Source of the DNA: Pinus tabuliformis
Taxonomy: Eukaryota; Streptophyta; Pinopsida; Pinales; Pinaceae
Direction of reading: 5' to 3'
NCBI GenBank assembly: GCA_031772625.1
Contig: CM062810.1
Span: 454,713,731 to 454,777,730 of the forward strand
Length of the DNA stretch: 64,000 bases
Part shown: positions 47,230-58,500 of the stretch, piece by piece
Position numbering within the stretch: position 1 is the first letter of the stretch
How the letters are laid out: every line of letters starts with the position of its first letter
The notes under the pieces: model-generated
Told to the model about the DNA's origin: nothing
The model's database searches: none
The model's input: only the letters and a program-made list of their open reading frames with translations
Made by a program: the position numbers and the translations under genes

Positions 47230-48270
47230 TGTTACAGGGAAAAGTGTCTATTTAGAACTGCTCTATCCCACTAACATGTGACAGCTGCCTTAGAAACAAA
47301 CAGAGAAAAACTACTTTTGTTTTTCCTTTATGAATTATAGATAGAGAGGAATAGAAAGACCAACCTATGTCTTGCGCTAACCTCCTGATTTCATCCCTCT
47401 CTTCTTTGATAGTCCTCAGCTACCTGCTCCCTTGCACGCCTAGCTTCACAAAGTACCTGTAAGATCACAGAAGCATGGAACTATAGAAAGACACAGATCT
47501 ATAATCATAAACAATCTAGGGTCAGATGTAAATCGACCATACAAATGTAACAAGCATCATTGACACAAAAGCATGGAGGAAAACTCAAATAGCTTTTATT
47601 GATAAACAAGAAAAGAGCCAAGGGGAGTTACAACCGGTTGTTCTGACCCAACATCACCCTCCCAACAAAGAAGCCCCTCTTCACCTCAAAAAAAGCTTAG
47701 ATCACCCAACAATCTGATGTTTGTCTCAGGAAACCAACATCAATTCCTTACAATATGAAAAATTCCAGCCTCTGTATCTCTGGGATGAGGGATCCATATA
47801 TAGATATCTGTAAGGGGGATGAGTCAGCTTGTGATTTGATTAGTGCCTTCTCTCTGATAGTTCTTGCTTCCACTTGGAGACTGAGGGCCTCTTACTCATC
47901 CTTGGTCGAATTCAGTGAGGCAAGTGTCACAGGATAAGATTCTGGAAGCTTCCATTGCCTCTCCACCTCGCGGAATGAGACTTCCATTTTTATTTTCTCA
48001 CCCATCGCACCCCATAGAAGGGAATTTTGAAATGAAACGCACCCTCACAGTGTATTTGGGTGAGATGCAATGCACTTATCCAGTGGAGCAGCTGCAATGA
48101 TTCTATTTTGACCAATTCTGAGCAGTTTCTCATGGAGAACTTCTAGGAGAAGCTGTAATCTGTTGACCTTGTTCCTTTAGGGGTTAGAACAACACTTTTA
48201 CGGACATAGGAGCCCTTGGTTTATGGAAATTTCATGCTTGGGGTTGTAGGGCCCAAAAATGTCTATAACA
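47230..48270 (-). repeat. 3' LTR of the Gag-protease element
   Basis: TGTTACAGGG...GTCTATAACA, aligned along its full length with 53983-55023. Confidence 0.9.
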
Positions 48271-48285
48271 GTTTCCCCCTAAAGT
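48271..48285 (-). other. Polypurine tract
   Basis: The plus strand reads GTTTCCCCCTAAAGT directly after the LTR; on the element strand this is ACTTTAGGGGGAAAC against the 3' LTR. Confidence 0.8.
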
Positions 48286-49269
48286 ATGAGGCCATTAAAC
48301 TTTTAGTGTCGGATGAAATGCTTTATTATGAGGATCCGAAGTTCTTTCAATGCTGGGAGGAGACTTGTAATAAGATACAATACAATACATTATCTTCATA
48401 CTATTTTCATGATCTAGCTGAGGTGGGCATTCCCATGCTCAGCTTTATAAATTCATTTTCATGTACATAGGACAGACAATCGTCTGAGTGTAGACTGATG
48501 ATTCTGATAGAGCCATCATCCTTTTGAGTGGATGATTATCTGTGCAGCAATGATGTACATTTAATGTCTTTATTTCCCTGAATATATATCGCAGCCTAGA
48601 TGGATGAAACTAGATTCGAGGTCTTCAATCTCGTCCGATCTTCAATCAAAGTACAAGTCAATCCATGTGAGAAATGTTCTGATGTCCAACATGGCAAGAC
48701 ATCGCTTGCTTACCAGTCAATGATGTAAATTGTTAACAAGCGCGAGAGGAATCATCGATAATGATAATGACCCTCAAGGTACTGTAGTACAATTCACGTG
48801 GTGTGAATAAAGGACTTGGCATCGAACACCACGCAAAATCTTTCGGTCGAAGTTTATTGATGTAAACTTGTCTCCGGAAGTGAGAAACTTGCCATTGAGG
48901 CATGCAAGCTTCAAAGTACTGAATGGGGTGTTCCTAGATCAACTTCTCGGATAATGAGCTGATGTCGACAAGAAGTGATCGGTCACAGGAGGGCCTTAAT
49001 GAATCCCACATCAATGACACGGAACGGAGCAAATGATTTTAATGGAGGTGAAAACGATCTGGTGATATAAGGTTCAGGGTGGCGGTCATGAAAGAACAGA
49101 GTATAATGTATGGTAGTGGGTGAGACACAGGTGAATTCTCTGAATGACTTCTCTTGAACATATCGGCAACACTGATGTGATGGATTGGTAGCATTAACCC
49201 CAAATGTGGATGGTATGGTGTGACCATGGTGATGTGACTAGTGAATGAAACAACCCAACCCGACTCGGA

Positions 49270-50250
49270 CACGGAGTGGAAGTGTCATGTTCAAGAGCGA
49301 CTTGCTACCAACAAAGTTTCTTTAAGTTTTATTCCCAATTTTCCCCAGTCATTGCTGACCAATATCTCTTTATTTTTGCCAAGCTTGAGGAGGATAACAT
49401 ATGCTTGTTCTATAATTTTCCCTTCGGGCAAACCCATCGCTATGTTTTAACGAGCCTAGCGATAGTGAAACTCGTTCTCATCTATAGACAAGTTTGTCGC
49501 TATTAATCTTTTTAACGAGTTTAACGACAAAGATAACTCGGTCCTTTTCAATTTTAGAGAGTCTGAAAAGGGACGTAAAGGTAACTCCAAAATTCCTTTT
49601 TCGTCATCTAATCCCTTAAGTCCGAAAAAGTATAAAACAATACAGAAGGGATGAATTTTCGATACTTTTAACGAGCCGAACAAAACAAGTGCTCGATCTT
49701 TTTGTGTAATAATCCCTCAGGTCCAAAAAGATTAAAATCTAGAGGAGGGATAGCACTTCTTATCCCTTTAACGAGCTGGAGAGGCCAATGGCTCGACAAT
49801 CTTTTCGCATTTTACGAGTCAGTTGAAAAGAGCTTAAAGGAGACTCGTCTTTTGAGGAACGAGTGATAAAACGGGTAGCAGCTGATTCCAGGTAAGGTTT
49901 GGAATTTTCCAATCACGGCAGTGTCACAAGGATGGCTAGTGAAATCACTCTTCGTAGCTGTTCCTCAAAATGGGTAAACAATCAAATGGAGGTCAATGAT
50001 CAGCCATTGAAAAAGTGGAGGTGACGGTGCAAACATGACCAAGGCTTTAACGGCTGAAGTACTACATTCACGATGGTTATTTATCGGGGAATAGTTCATT
50101 TTTTAACGAGCTTAAACGTGGGGGTAAAAATTTGCTCATGTCTTATGTTTATCTTTTAACGAGATTGAACTATGTGCTAAAACTGCTTGATTAATCCAGT
50201 CGTGTGATAAGAATGTCTCATATAAAATGGCAACTTTTAGAGTTTTGCCC
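49270..50250 (-). repeat. Hairpin-rich noncoding region, downstream of Gag-protease
   Basis: Two classes of inverted repeats alternate. Class I: AACGAG...CTCGTT (49449-49476), CGAGTT...AACTCG (49516-49540), CGAGC...GCTCG (49672-49695 and 49772-49795), ACGAGT...ACTCGT (49814-49848). Class II: CTTTTTCG...CGAAAAAG (49596-49630) and ATCTTTTTG...CAAAAAGAT (49696-49732), both with a 19-base loop containing TAATCCCT. Also AGGGATA...TATCCCT (49746-49767). The copy at 16340-17830 has corresponding stems. Similar boxes occur upstream of the frame at 52370-52490. It would be 3' untranslated RNA of the element. Confidence 0.85.
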
Positions 50251-50757
50251 CATATCCTTTCTTTATGCAAGTTAGGAGACGACCAATCGTACGTGTTTAA
50301 ACGGTTAGAGGTCCTAAAAATTTAAAAAATAAATAGTCGCTCTTCGCTTGCACGCCAAAAGGCTCGCATGCCCCCAGGTATAAAATAGAGTTTCAAGGTT
50401 ACCCCTTCTTTAGTCCGTTAAAACATTTTTTTTACCGAGAGAGGCCTACCTCTTACAGGTTACCAAATGTTGCTCCATTTACAGCGCAAATAAAATACTT
50501 CTTCGGCGATGTCTACTGAAATAGACAAAGGTGAGTGAAGGAGGCTACTCCACTCACATGACTTTGACAAGAGAATCTTGTTCTAGAATAACCCCCTCTT
50601 CCAGTCACGGACGGGGGTACAGACTAGTCATATTCTCTCGTGGAAACCTACCCTATACCCGAAGTTTTCCTGCCAAAGCAGACTAGGGTGCATGCCCCCT
50701 GGGTTTCAGTCATGTCCCCCCAAATCACTCGCGCTAATCAGGAAGACGGACTGGAGA

Positions 50758-52293
50758 TTAAGACATTTCTTGTGTGAAAAGACCATTCAGGGATGGTATA
50801 TGACTATTTGCTCTGTATGATCCGGGAAATGAACGCTGCTCTACGAGCTTGACCACTCTTCCTTCGTGCGGAAAACACATTACTCTAAAGAGTGAGGAGA
50901 CAATTGCTCCCATGTAATAAATATAGTCTCGTCCAAGGAGTATATTGTAATCCAGGGGTCCTTGGACTACCATTACATTCATGTGAGCGGTTTTCCCTCT
51001 CAATGTTATGGGCACATCGGGAAGGATCCCTAACGGTCGACTGGTTCCTTTATCAAAGCCTATTATATTTCTCATCTCAGGCAAAAGTGATGGCAAACCA
51101 AGTGCTTTCCAAGCAGTTGAGGAAAGGATACTCACAGAAGCCCCTTCATCTATGATGGTACCAGCCATAACCATTCTATATATTTCAACAATGATTCGGA
51201 ATGGTACACTAGCTGGTAAGCGGGGTCTGCCTAGTTGATTCCAGTCGAAGGAGACAACTAGGTTGCTTGGAGGTGGGACCGAATAGACGGCCGAGTACGA
51301 CTCTGACGAACTTCCTTCCTGCGGTAAAGGAACGGGTAAATTGCCCCCATCTTCATTGGAGTCTGTGCTTATGAAAAGAATTTGAACGGTGTCATCCTTG
51401 TTCTCTTCAGTGATTGTATCATCTGAAGATGGAACCTCTGAAGGAAAGACCGGGTCAACTGCCGCCTTGACCTTTTGACTCTCGTCTAGTATGGATTCAG
51501 ATGGTTTATATTCAATGATAGATGCTTCAGCCGACCACCTGAGCGGGCCAGCCAGGTTTTCAACTAGTGACGGACTCGACAAGAGTTTTTTATATCCAGG
51601 ATGAAGTCGTAACGGTGAAACCGGACGATCATCCAAAACTCTTTTAGCTTCATCTAAGAATGGACAACAGTGGATGACATGATCTCCTTCACGCAGTTTA
51701 CAAGGAAATCTATATTTTCCTTTTTTTCCTGGGGTTTCACTTTCACTAGTTGACGGTGTGTTTTCAACATGATCATCAGAGGTTGACAACAACAGGTTGT
51801 GCAAATGAGGAGACCAGTCCCTTAAGATTCGAGGGATGCAAGGACAATCTCTGTGATAGTGATCTCTTTTGCAAATGACACATGGCGATTTAGGCCTGAT
51901 CAGTGTAGTGTGTGGATTTTCACTAGACGACACTCGTTTGCTCCCATTCGCTTTTGTCTCCTTCTTCTTCTTCTCTTTCTTCTTCTTTTCCTTCTTCTCC
52001 TTAGGTACTTGACTTTTGGCTTTACCAACCCCATCAAGCGACGAGGAAGGAGGAGAGGAAGAATTAGAGGAAGTAGAAGGTTGGTGGGTAACTCTAGACT
52101 CGTCTAATTGCTGATTCGATTGTTCAGGAATTGTGGTGTTCTGGATGACAGAGGTTGAGAAGAGCCATATAGGCAAACCAATTGTTAGTCTTGGAAGTGA
52201 CAATGTGGCCATATGGGGTGCACCAAAATCTCCCCAAGAGGAGAAGGGACTAGGATTTCCTTCAAGGGGAATTCCTTGGTTGGTGGATTCCAT
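50758..52293 (-). CDS. Gag-protease polyprotein of non-autonomous LTR element
   Basis: It is a 511-codon frame, intact, with an ATG start at 52293. The N-terminal third is low-complexity and includes a Lys/Glu run (about residues 95-120). Two cysteine-histidine knuckles follow: CVICKRDHYHRDC (~150) and CKLREGDHVIHCC (~205). An acidic linker leads to an aspartic-protease-like domain: TIIDEGASVSILSSTAWKAL (~395) and PLDYNILLGRDYIYYMGAI (~445). The active-site triad appears as DEG rather than DT/SG; DEGAS occurs in other plant retroelements as I recall, so it does not by itself prove inactivity. No RT follows in the remaining 2.5 kb before the LTR. An open frame of this length in a decayed region suggests selection or recent activity. 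Confidence 0.82.
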   Translation of the reverse strand: MESTNQGIPLEGNPSPFSSWGDFGAPHMATLSLPRLTIGLPIWLFSTSVIQNTTIPEQSNQQLDESRVTHQPSTSSNSSSPPSSSLDGVGKAKSQVPKEKKEKKKKEKKKKETKANGSKRVSSSENPHTTLIRPKSPCVICKRDHYHRDCPCIPRILRDWSPHLHNLLLSTSDDHVENTPSTSESETPGKKGKYRFPCKLREGDHVIHCCPFLDEAKRVLDDRPVSPLRLHPGYKKLLSSPSLVENLAGPLRWSAEASIIEYKPSESILDESQKVKAAVDPVFPSEVPSSDDTITEENKDDTVQILFISTDSNEDGGNLPVPLPQEGSSSESYSAVYSVPPPSNLVVSFDWNQLGRPRLPASVPFRIIVEIYRMVMAGTIIDEGASVSILSSTAWKALGLPSLLPEMRNIIGFDKGTSRPLGILPDVPITLRGKTAHMNVMVVQGPLDYNILLGRDYIYYMGAIVSSLFRVMCFPHEGRVVKLVEQRSFPGSYRANSHIPSLNGLFTQEMS

Positions 52294-53982
52294 TTTCTCA
52301 ACCCAAGATCAACGTAGGAAAGGGTAATGAATATTCCGTTTAAAATAAATTTTAGACGCTTTGACACAACTTGTTTTTCAATTTTTAAGAGTTGACAAAA
52401 AACAAAAGATGACTCTATTCTCCTTCGATTTTTAATGAGCCTGAAGTGACAAGTGCTCAGATGGACCTAATCTGTTAAGGAGTCTGAAAAGGAACGAAAG
52501 GGACTGCTCTAGAAATCTAGGTAGAGGGATTACCAAACCAATCGAAAAACTGCAGAATACTTTTTACGGTACGCCAGTCAATCTTCCTGAATGTTGTGTT
52601 CAGTGCATTGCGATCGATAGGGCGGTAGACACGGCTTCCTATGGATAAAGGATTAAGCCTATTGGGGTATCCCAAAATATACTCGACGATACGTGGGAGC
52701 ACAAGTCCGTACTGGCACTTATCGTCTCAAAGTGGAGGAATCACCCAACCATCATTGAGAACAACAGTTACCAGGATTTACGACGCCAGAATACGTCTCT
52801 AGCCTAGACTTCTAAATGTTGTGCGTTAAGTTCCAAAGTGTTGTTAGATTCATTTAATTTATTTTAAGTTGATCTTGTTTATGAAGTTTGCCTTTTGGGT
52901 TCACCACGAGATGTAGATGTAATTCCTAAAATGCAATCTAAGATGATAAACAAACCTTTTTATCTTCTTTATGCAATGAAAATCCTAGCTACTAGGGAAA
53001 ATAAAGACAAAATCTTTTCACAAAGAGAAAAGAGCACACTCTAAATGCACTTTACTAAATCAAACCAATCAGACTGTCTATATGCAAATTCACATGCATG
53101 TATTTGTTTTCGACTTTCTTAATATATGAATGCTAAAAAGAAAGTTGATGCACAAATCTGAATTTCTTTTCAAGCGACAAATATCAACAAGCTTCTTTTC
53201 GAAATCAAAAAATGGAGACGATTACAACACCTTACGATTCTGAAATGAATACTTGTTCTTGACACTAGAAAGTTACAAATTCAGACCAGAAGCAATAGTA
53301 ACAGGATAATCGACCATCAACAGCAATCAAACTCTTTCCTACGATCAAAATTGACACTTGCGACGGATTCAAATCAAAGGACGACTGTACAATTACGCTA
53401 CTTTTGCAAATGAGAACTGTAAATGACTCAAAAAACACACAAAAACATCTAGAGTTCTTTTGTACAAAGGAGGTGGAATAATAGTATGGAAAAGGGGTTT
53501 CAAATAGACATATAATGATCACAGGCAGCAAAATTCAGGAATAGAACTGGAAAGAATGAATCACAGAAGCCACAACTGCACAGAGCTAATCTGATCAGCG
53601 CACCTGTAACACAGAGAATCTGAAATGCAGCACAGGCTTCCCACTCGGGAAGTGCGCTGAAATTCAGAATCTCTGAACAGTACCTGCGTCGGGCCATAAA
53701 CGAGACTATGTTCAGGTTCCGGGTCACGGTTTGCAGTTCAGTTCTTGGGTTTTGGCCGAGCAAAAAGCAATCAGTAATGCAACAATCAGGGGTAGATCTA
53801 AGGAGGATCTAAGAGCTATCACAAGGGCAATCAGATAGTTTTTGAATTAGTTGTTTAAATCATAAACATATCTAGTAGATGGATTGAAGTAGCAGTTGTC
53901 TACTTTGCATTTGTTATGGCAAATGCAGTTCGAATGCTACTCATAAGTTTATGAAACAAACAACAAAGAATGATAAACAAAC
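52294..53982 (-). other. 5' untranslated region of the Gag-protease element
   Basis: No coding signal on either strand. Stem-loop boxes such as AGAGT...ACTCT (near 52388-52412) and GAGC...GCTC (near 52437-52460) lie at its start next to the frame. No clear tRNA-complementary primer site was found beside 53983; sequence there is A/C-rich (AAACAAACAACAAAG). Confidence 0.6.
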
Positions 53983-55023
53983 AATTACAGGGAAAAGTGT
54001 CTATTTAGAACTGCTCTATCCCACTAAGGTGTGACAGCTGCCTTAGAAACAAATAGAGAAAAACTACTTTTGTTGTTCCTTTATGAATTATAGATAGAGA
54101 GGAACAGAAAGACCAAACTCTGTCTTGTGCCAATCTCCTGATTTGATCCCTCTATTCTTTGATATTCCTCAACTACATGCTCCCTTGCACGCCCAGCTTC
54201 ACAAAGTACCTGTAAGATCGTAGAAGCATGGCACTATACAAAGACACAGATATATAATCATAAACAATCTAGGGTCAGATGTAAATCGACCATACAAATG
54301 TAGCAAGCATCATTGTCACAAAAGCATGGAGGAAAACTCAAATAGATTTTATTGATAAACAAGAAAAGAGCCAAGAGGAGTTACAACTGGTTGTTCTAAC
54401 CCAGCATAAACATCCCAGCAAAGAAGCCCCTCTTCACCTCAAACAAAGCTTATATCACCCAACATTCTGATGTTTGTCTCAGGAAACCAACAACAATTCC
54501 TTACAATATGAAAAATTCCACCCTCTGGATCTCTGGGATGAGGGATCCATATATAGATATCTGTAAGGGGGATGAGTCAGCTTGTAATTTGATTAGTGTC
54601 TTCTCTCTGATAGTTCTTGCTTCCACTTGGAGACTGAGGGCCTCTTACTCATCCTTGGTCAAATTCAGTGAGGCAAGTGTCATAGGAGAAGATTCTGGAA
54701 GCTTCCATTTCCTCTCCACTTCGTGGAATGACACTGCCATTTTTCATTTCTCGCCCATCGCACCCCACAGAAGGGACTTTTGAAATGAAACGCACCGTCA
54801 CAGTGTATTTGGGTGAGATGCAATGCACTTAGCTAGTGGAGCAGCTGCAATGATTCTGTTTTGACCAATTCTGAGCAGTTTCTCATGGAGAACTTCTGGG
54901 AGAAGCTATAATCTGTTGACCTTGTTCCTTTAGGGGTTAGAACAACACTTTTAGGGACTTAGGAGCCCTTGGTTTATGGACATTTCATGATTGGGGTTGT
55001 AGGGCCTAAAAATGTCTATAACA
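53983..55023 (-). repeat. 5' LTR of the Gag-protease element
   Basis: It aligns with the left LTR over 1041 bp; the element-strand terminal CA is lost (AA in place of TG on the plus strand). A TATA-like CTATATATGG on the minus strand lies at about 54548-54557. Confidence 0.88.
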
Positions 55024-55028
55024 GTAAC

Positions 55029-57500
55029 TCAGAGAAATCTCCCCATACTCTCAGACTGTTCTCTCATTATTCTTGCCTTATACCTCCTTCGCCTGACTCC
55101 TCTCCCTGAAATTTGGTGGGTAGAAACATTGAATTTGTCCTCGCAAACCCTGAACTCGACCTACATATCTTATCTATCCTTCAGGGACAAAGAAAGCCAT
55201 CCCCTTCTATGAGTCCCAACTTGGCCCTTAATATCACTCTCCATCGTAGACGGGTGTGTGGTAGTTGACACTTTCGTGGACGCCCAAAAATCAAACCCAT
55301 CCCCTTCCTTCGATCCTCTGAAATCATTCATATTCCCATTTGTACTTCCTTTGATCCTCGGGCCCTTAGAGAAACTGCACCCAGCCAACATGGATCATGA
55401 ATTTATGTTTATCCCTAAATTTGCGGGGTCTAGGGGACTTGCAACAATTCCTACCCCTCAGAGATCTCTTATCCTTTGATTGTCCCTACATCATTCTATT
55501 ACAAGAAAATATGACGACTGCTCACTGGGTTCTTGAATACTTCCTGAAAATGCTCCCTGACATACATATAGAGGCAGTTGACTCTATGGGCCTATCTGGT
55601 GGATTAGCGGCTTTATGGGGTTTTCATTAGACATCTTTTCGGGAATGTAAATGTTTTGCATGTATTTTCCCCTTAGGACATCTCCGGGGACTTGTTGGTG
55701 GTTTACATCTTCTTAATTTATATGCCCCTTATTGGGATCGTACAACACCTTGGGACCATTTGTATGCTTCAGACCTACTCAAGATAGGCTCTCTTATTGT
55801 TTTTGAAGATTTCCATGCCATTGTATCATTGGAGGAATTTTGGGGCTCACATAGCAAAAAGGAACCCCTTGCGGATAGAATCCAAATTGTTTTTGGTGAC
55901 AACAGCTTGATGGAATTCAACCGCTTCCCATTGTGGCCACATTGGATAATAGTTGAGTTGTCCCTCAACATATTGGTAAGAGACTTGATTGGTTTTTGGT
56001 CCATGAAGACCTTGTAGAGTGATTGTGCCTCCTCCATTACGATGTCCTTAGGATATATGTCTCTCATCATATGCCCATATTGTTATTTTTGAACTGGGAG
56101 GAGATGCGCTTGGGTATGCTCTTCATATTTTAAAAACACTGGCTCGATAATGATGAATTTAACACATTGAATAAATCATTATAGAAAATGTCACACATGG
56201 CATCAAATATTTCACCCATGCATGTCGTACATGGAAAAATTCGGGCCTTAAAAGCATAGCACTATGGCTTAAAGAGGGGGATATGAACACTAAATGTTTT
56301 CACAGGTATGCAAACTATAGGAGGAACATCAATTCAATTTGGCAAGTCAGGGACTCCAATGGCAACATGGCACATTTCAATTCAAATATCCAGAAAGAAG
56401 TTTCTACTTTCTTTGAATCTTTATACAAGGCATGCGGGGGAGCTCAGATAGAGGACTAGATTTGGGGTTCAGGCTCCTATCCCACCATGTTAGATCTAGG
56501 TAAAAACCTATAATTATACAAGCCCATTGATATGGAGGAAATACATAAGGTATAAAAATATTTTGAAAAAGATAAATGCCCCAGGCCAGACATTTGGACG
56601 GTTGAATTCTTCAAACACTTTTTTATCTGGTGGGGACAATTTTACTGTAAATGGATGAAGAGTCTAGGATTCTAGGAAACATCAAACTATCTGAAATATC
56701 TGGGTTTCAACATCAAACCAGAAATTATAGAGTAAACGATTGGTTATGCATTGCATATAAGTTTCATAGGAAAATATCTAGATGGGAGCATCATTTCTTG
56801 ACGCTTGGTGACAGAGTCATGCTCACACAATCAATTTTGCAGCAGCTTGTAGTTTACTAGGCACACCTTTATTGTCTCCCCAACACTATCATCAACAAAA
56901 CATGTCAAATTATGGAAAACCTCATCTTGGTTGTCTCTGGAATATACTTCAAACATAATCTTATCAAATTGGATAAACTCACGATTCCAAAGCAATTTGG
57001 GAGATGAGGGATCCTAAACTTAAAAGTTTTTGGATGGGCTCTATTAACTAAATCCCTATAGCATGACTTATTTGGAAATTTTTTGTGGTGAGACACCATT
57101 TGAACTAAATATTTGGGATGCATTAAGGCGAAATTGTGGATACGGGGTGGCATGATCAAGAAATCGACTAGATCTTCCATTTGGATAAGTTTCAACAAGA
57201 TCAAAATCTGGCTCTTAAATCGCACTTGTTGATCATTTGGCTTGTGTAACAACATTATCATAGGTAGATATTTGATTCTAGGAGTGGAATAAGATCCATA
57301 CTATACAAGTGATTTAATTGCGAGAGTAAATTCTAAGGGTATATTTTACCTTGCTTAGGTGATAAAAACATGGAACGGTAGCTTTCCAGTATGGAAAAAA
57401 GTGGAGGAATTTGGATTCATTGGTGTCACAGTAGTGGTTTGGGATAGTTATACTAAAGTTTTGTGCAGATCACGCATATGAAAAAATGATGAAGGATACC
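55029..57500 (+). pseudogene. LINE ORF2: endonuclease and reverse transcriptase, right part
   Basis: The sequence resumes after the LTR element. An AP-type endonuclease is visible at 55397-56016: LNLRGLGDL, FDCPYIILLQENM, AVDSMGLSGGLAALWG, LNLYAPYWDR, then FWGSHSKKEPLADRIQ. RT begins near 56530 (MEEIHKV-like, then PGQTFGRLNSSNTF in shifted frame, equivalent to PGPDGWTVEFFKHF) but jumps near 56645-56740 to the C-terminal part: FHRKISRWEHHFLTLGDRVM (56761), IPKQFGRWGI-like (about 56980), VWKKVEEFGF (57395). The whole catalytic centre of RT (including FADD/YADD) is deleted, so this LINE cannot be active. The 3' end is not clear. Confidence 0.78.
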
Positions 57501-57900
57501 AAATCACATGGGTGACCTACTGCATTGGGGGTCCATATCTGTTGCTGACACATACCTCTTCATTATTGGTATCTCATACAATCTACAACACATAAGCTAG
57601 TTCACAAAATTTTGGAAAATGTAGGTCCCATAAAAGATTATATTATATACATGGCTTGCTTAGAAGGACATGACACTAACTTGGGAGAACTTGGAGAAAA
57701 GAGGTATATACATGTTAGCTTCGCTGACACTAATTTGGTATTTTTTGGGTCAAAAACACTATGGCAGTGTTATTTCGTGCCTGAGGGAGCTCGCAGCTAT
57801 TCATTTTATCCTTCTCCCCTTCATTTGCTTTAAACACTTATAACTCCCGCTACCTTGTTTTTCCTCTGTTTTCCTCCAAATTTCTCCATAAACCCAGTTT
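57501..57900. other. LINE tail or unassigned sequence
   Basis: A 73-codon plus-strand frame at 57612-57833 may be the last part of the LINE reading, but I cannot confirm it. No poly-A tail or target duplication was recognised. Confidence 0.35.
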
Positions 57901-58500
57901 TCCCAGGTCCCTGAGTGCAAAGTCTAAACCCACATGACCATATTCAATTAAGCACGAACGGTTATCGTAGCTTTCCCGTCACATCAGTTAAAATGCATGT
58001 ACTTTTAAGTCCACCGTCCGATCCACCACCTCACGATCCAACGATATACGCTACTCATGCGCCTGTAAACTGCATGTACTATAGCCCGCGGGGAAAGTGG
58101 ATTCTCGCTGGACCCACTAGCCACATGTCACTCATTGAATGTGCTCGTGCCACCGCATACGGAAACCGCCTGCCATCTGGAAGCGGTGTGGGGAAACCAC
58201 TTACTGCCCACATGTACATTCCCCCATTTGTTAACCTTCTCACACCTTTCCCGCGTGATAACCGTTGGATCTGTCACATCCAGATCCAACGGCCCATGTT
58301 TTCTCCATTCACGTATCTCCTAATATCCCGGGCAAGTTGATCCCTGCTGTCTATTTGAGAAATTTTACGGTTCATAGTTGCTCCACCCCGCGTCTTCCCA
58401 TTGCCTTCCGCAATGAGATCGCAGCCATCCATCAGTTCCATCCAATGGCTAGCATTCATTCCTAAGCCCTCGTTCATTTTCCATGTGGTTTTCATGTTTT
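57900..58500. other. GC-richer island with a perfect 12-bp palindrome
   Basis: CpG and C content are clearly higher than in the surrounding DNA. It includes the inverted repeat CCGTTGGATCTG-TCACATC-CAGATCCAACGG (58262-58292) and related motifs GATCCAACG (58033) and CCGTCCGATCC (58013). Such GATCCAACGG motifs are common in plant promoter or intergenic DNA. A 132-codon frame (58401-58799) overlaps the end but resembles no protein I know. Confidence 0.5.
58262..58292. repeat. Perfect inverted repeat, 12-bp arms
   Basis: Arms CCGTTGGATCTG (58262-58273) and CAGATCCAACGG (58281-58292), loop of 7 bases. Confidence 0.95.

Larger units (their letters stand above)
47230..55023 (-). mobile_element. LTR retrotransposon encoding only Gag-protease, nested in LINE
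   Basis: Its LTRs of equal length (47230-48270 and 53983-55023, 1041 bp each) flank 5.7 kb of internal sequence. A polypurine tract on the minus strand (TTTAGGGGGAAAC) abuts the left LTR, so the element is minus-strand. Flanking pentamers GTAAT (47225-47229) and GTAAC (55024-55028) are a 4/5 match, an aged target duplication. Both flanks are the same LINE. The internal region has one 511-codon Gag-protease frame and hairpin-rich noncoding DNA, with no RT or integrase, so it would need enzymes from another element. No tRNA-like primer site is evident beside the right LTR, whose terminal TG has become AA. Confidence 0.82.

Noticed and set aside
51080..51120. DEG in the protease triad as proof of an inactive protease
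   Set aside because: DEGAS-type motifs recur in plant retroelements as I recall, so the change alone is not evidence of loss.
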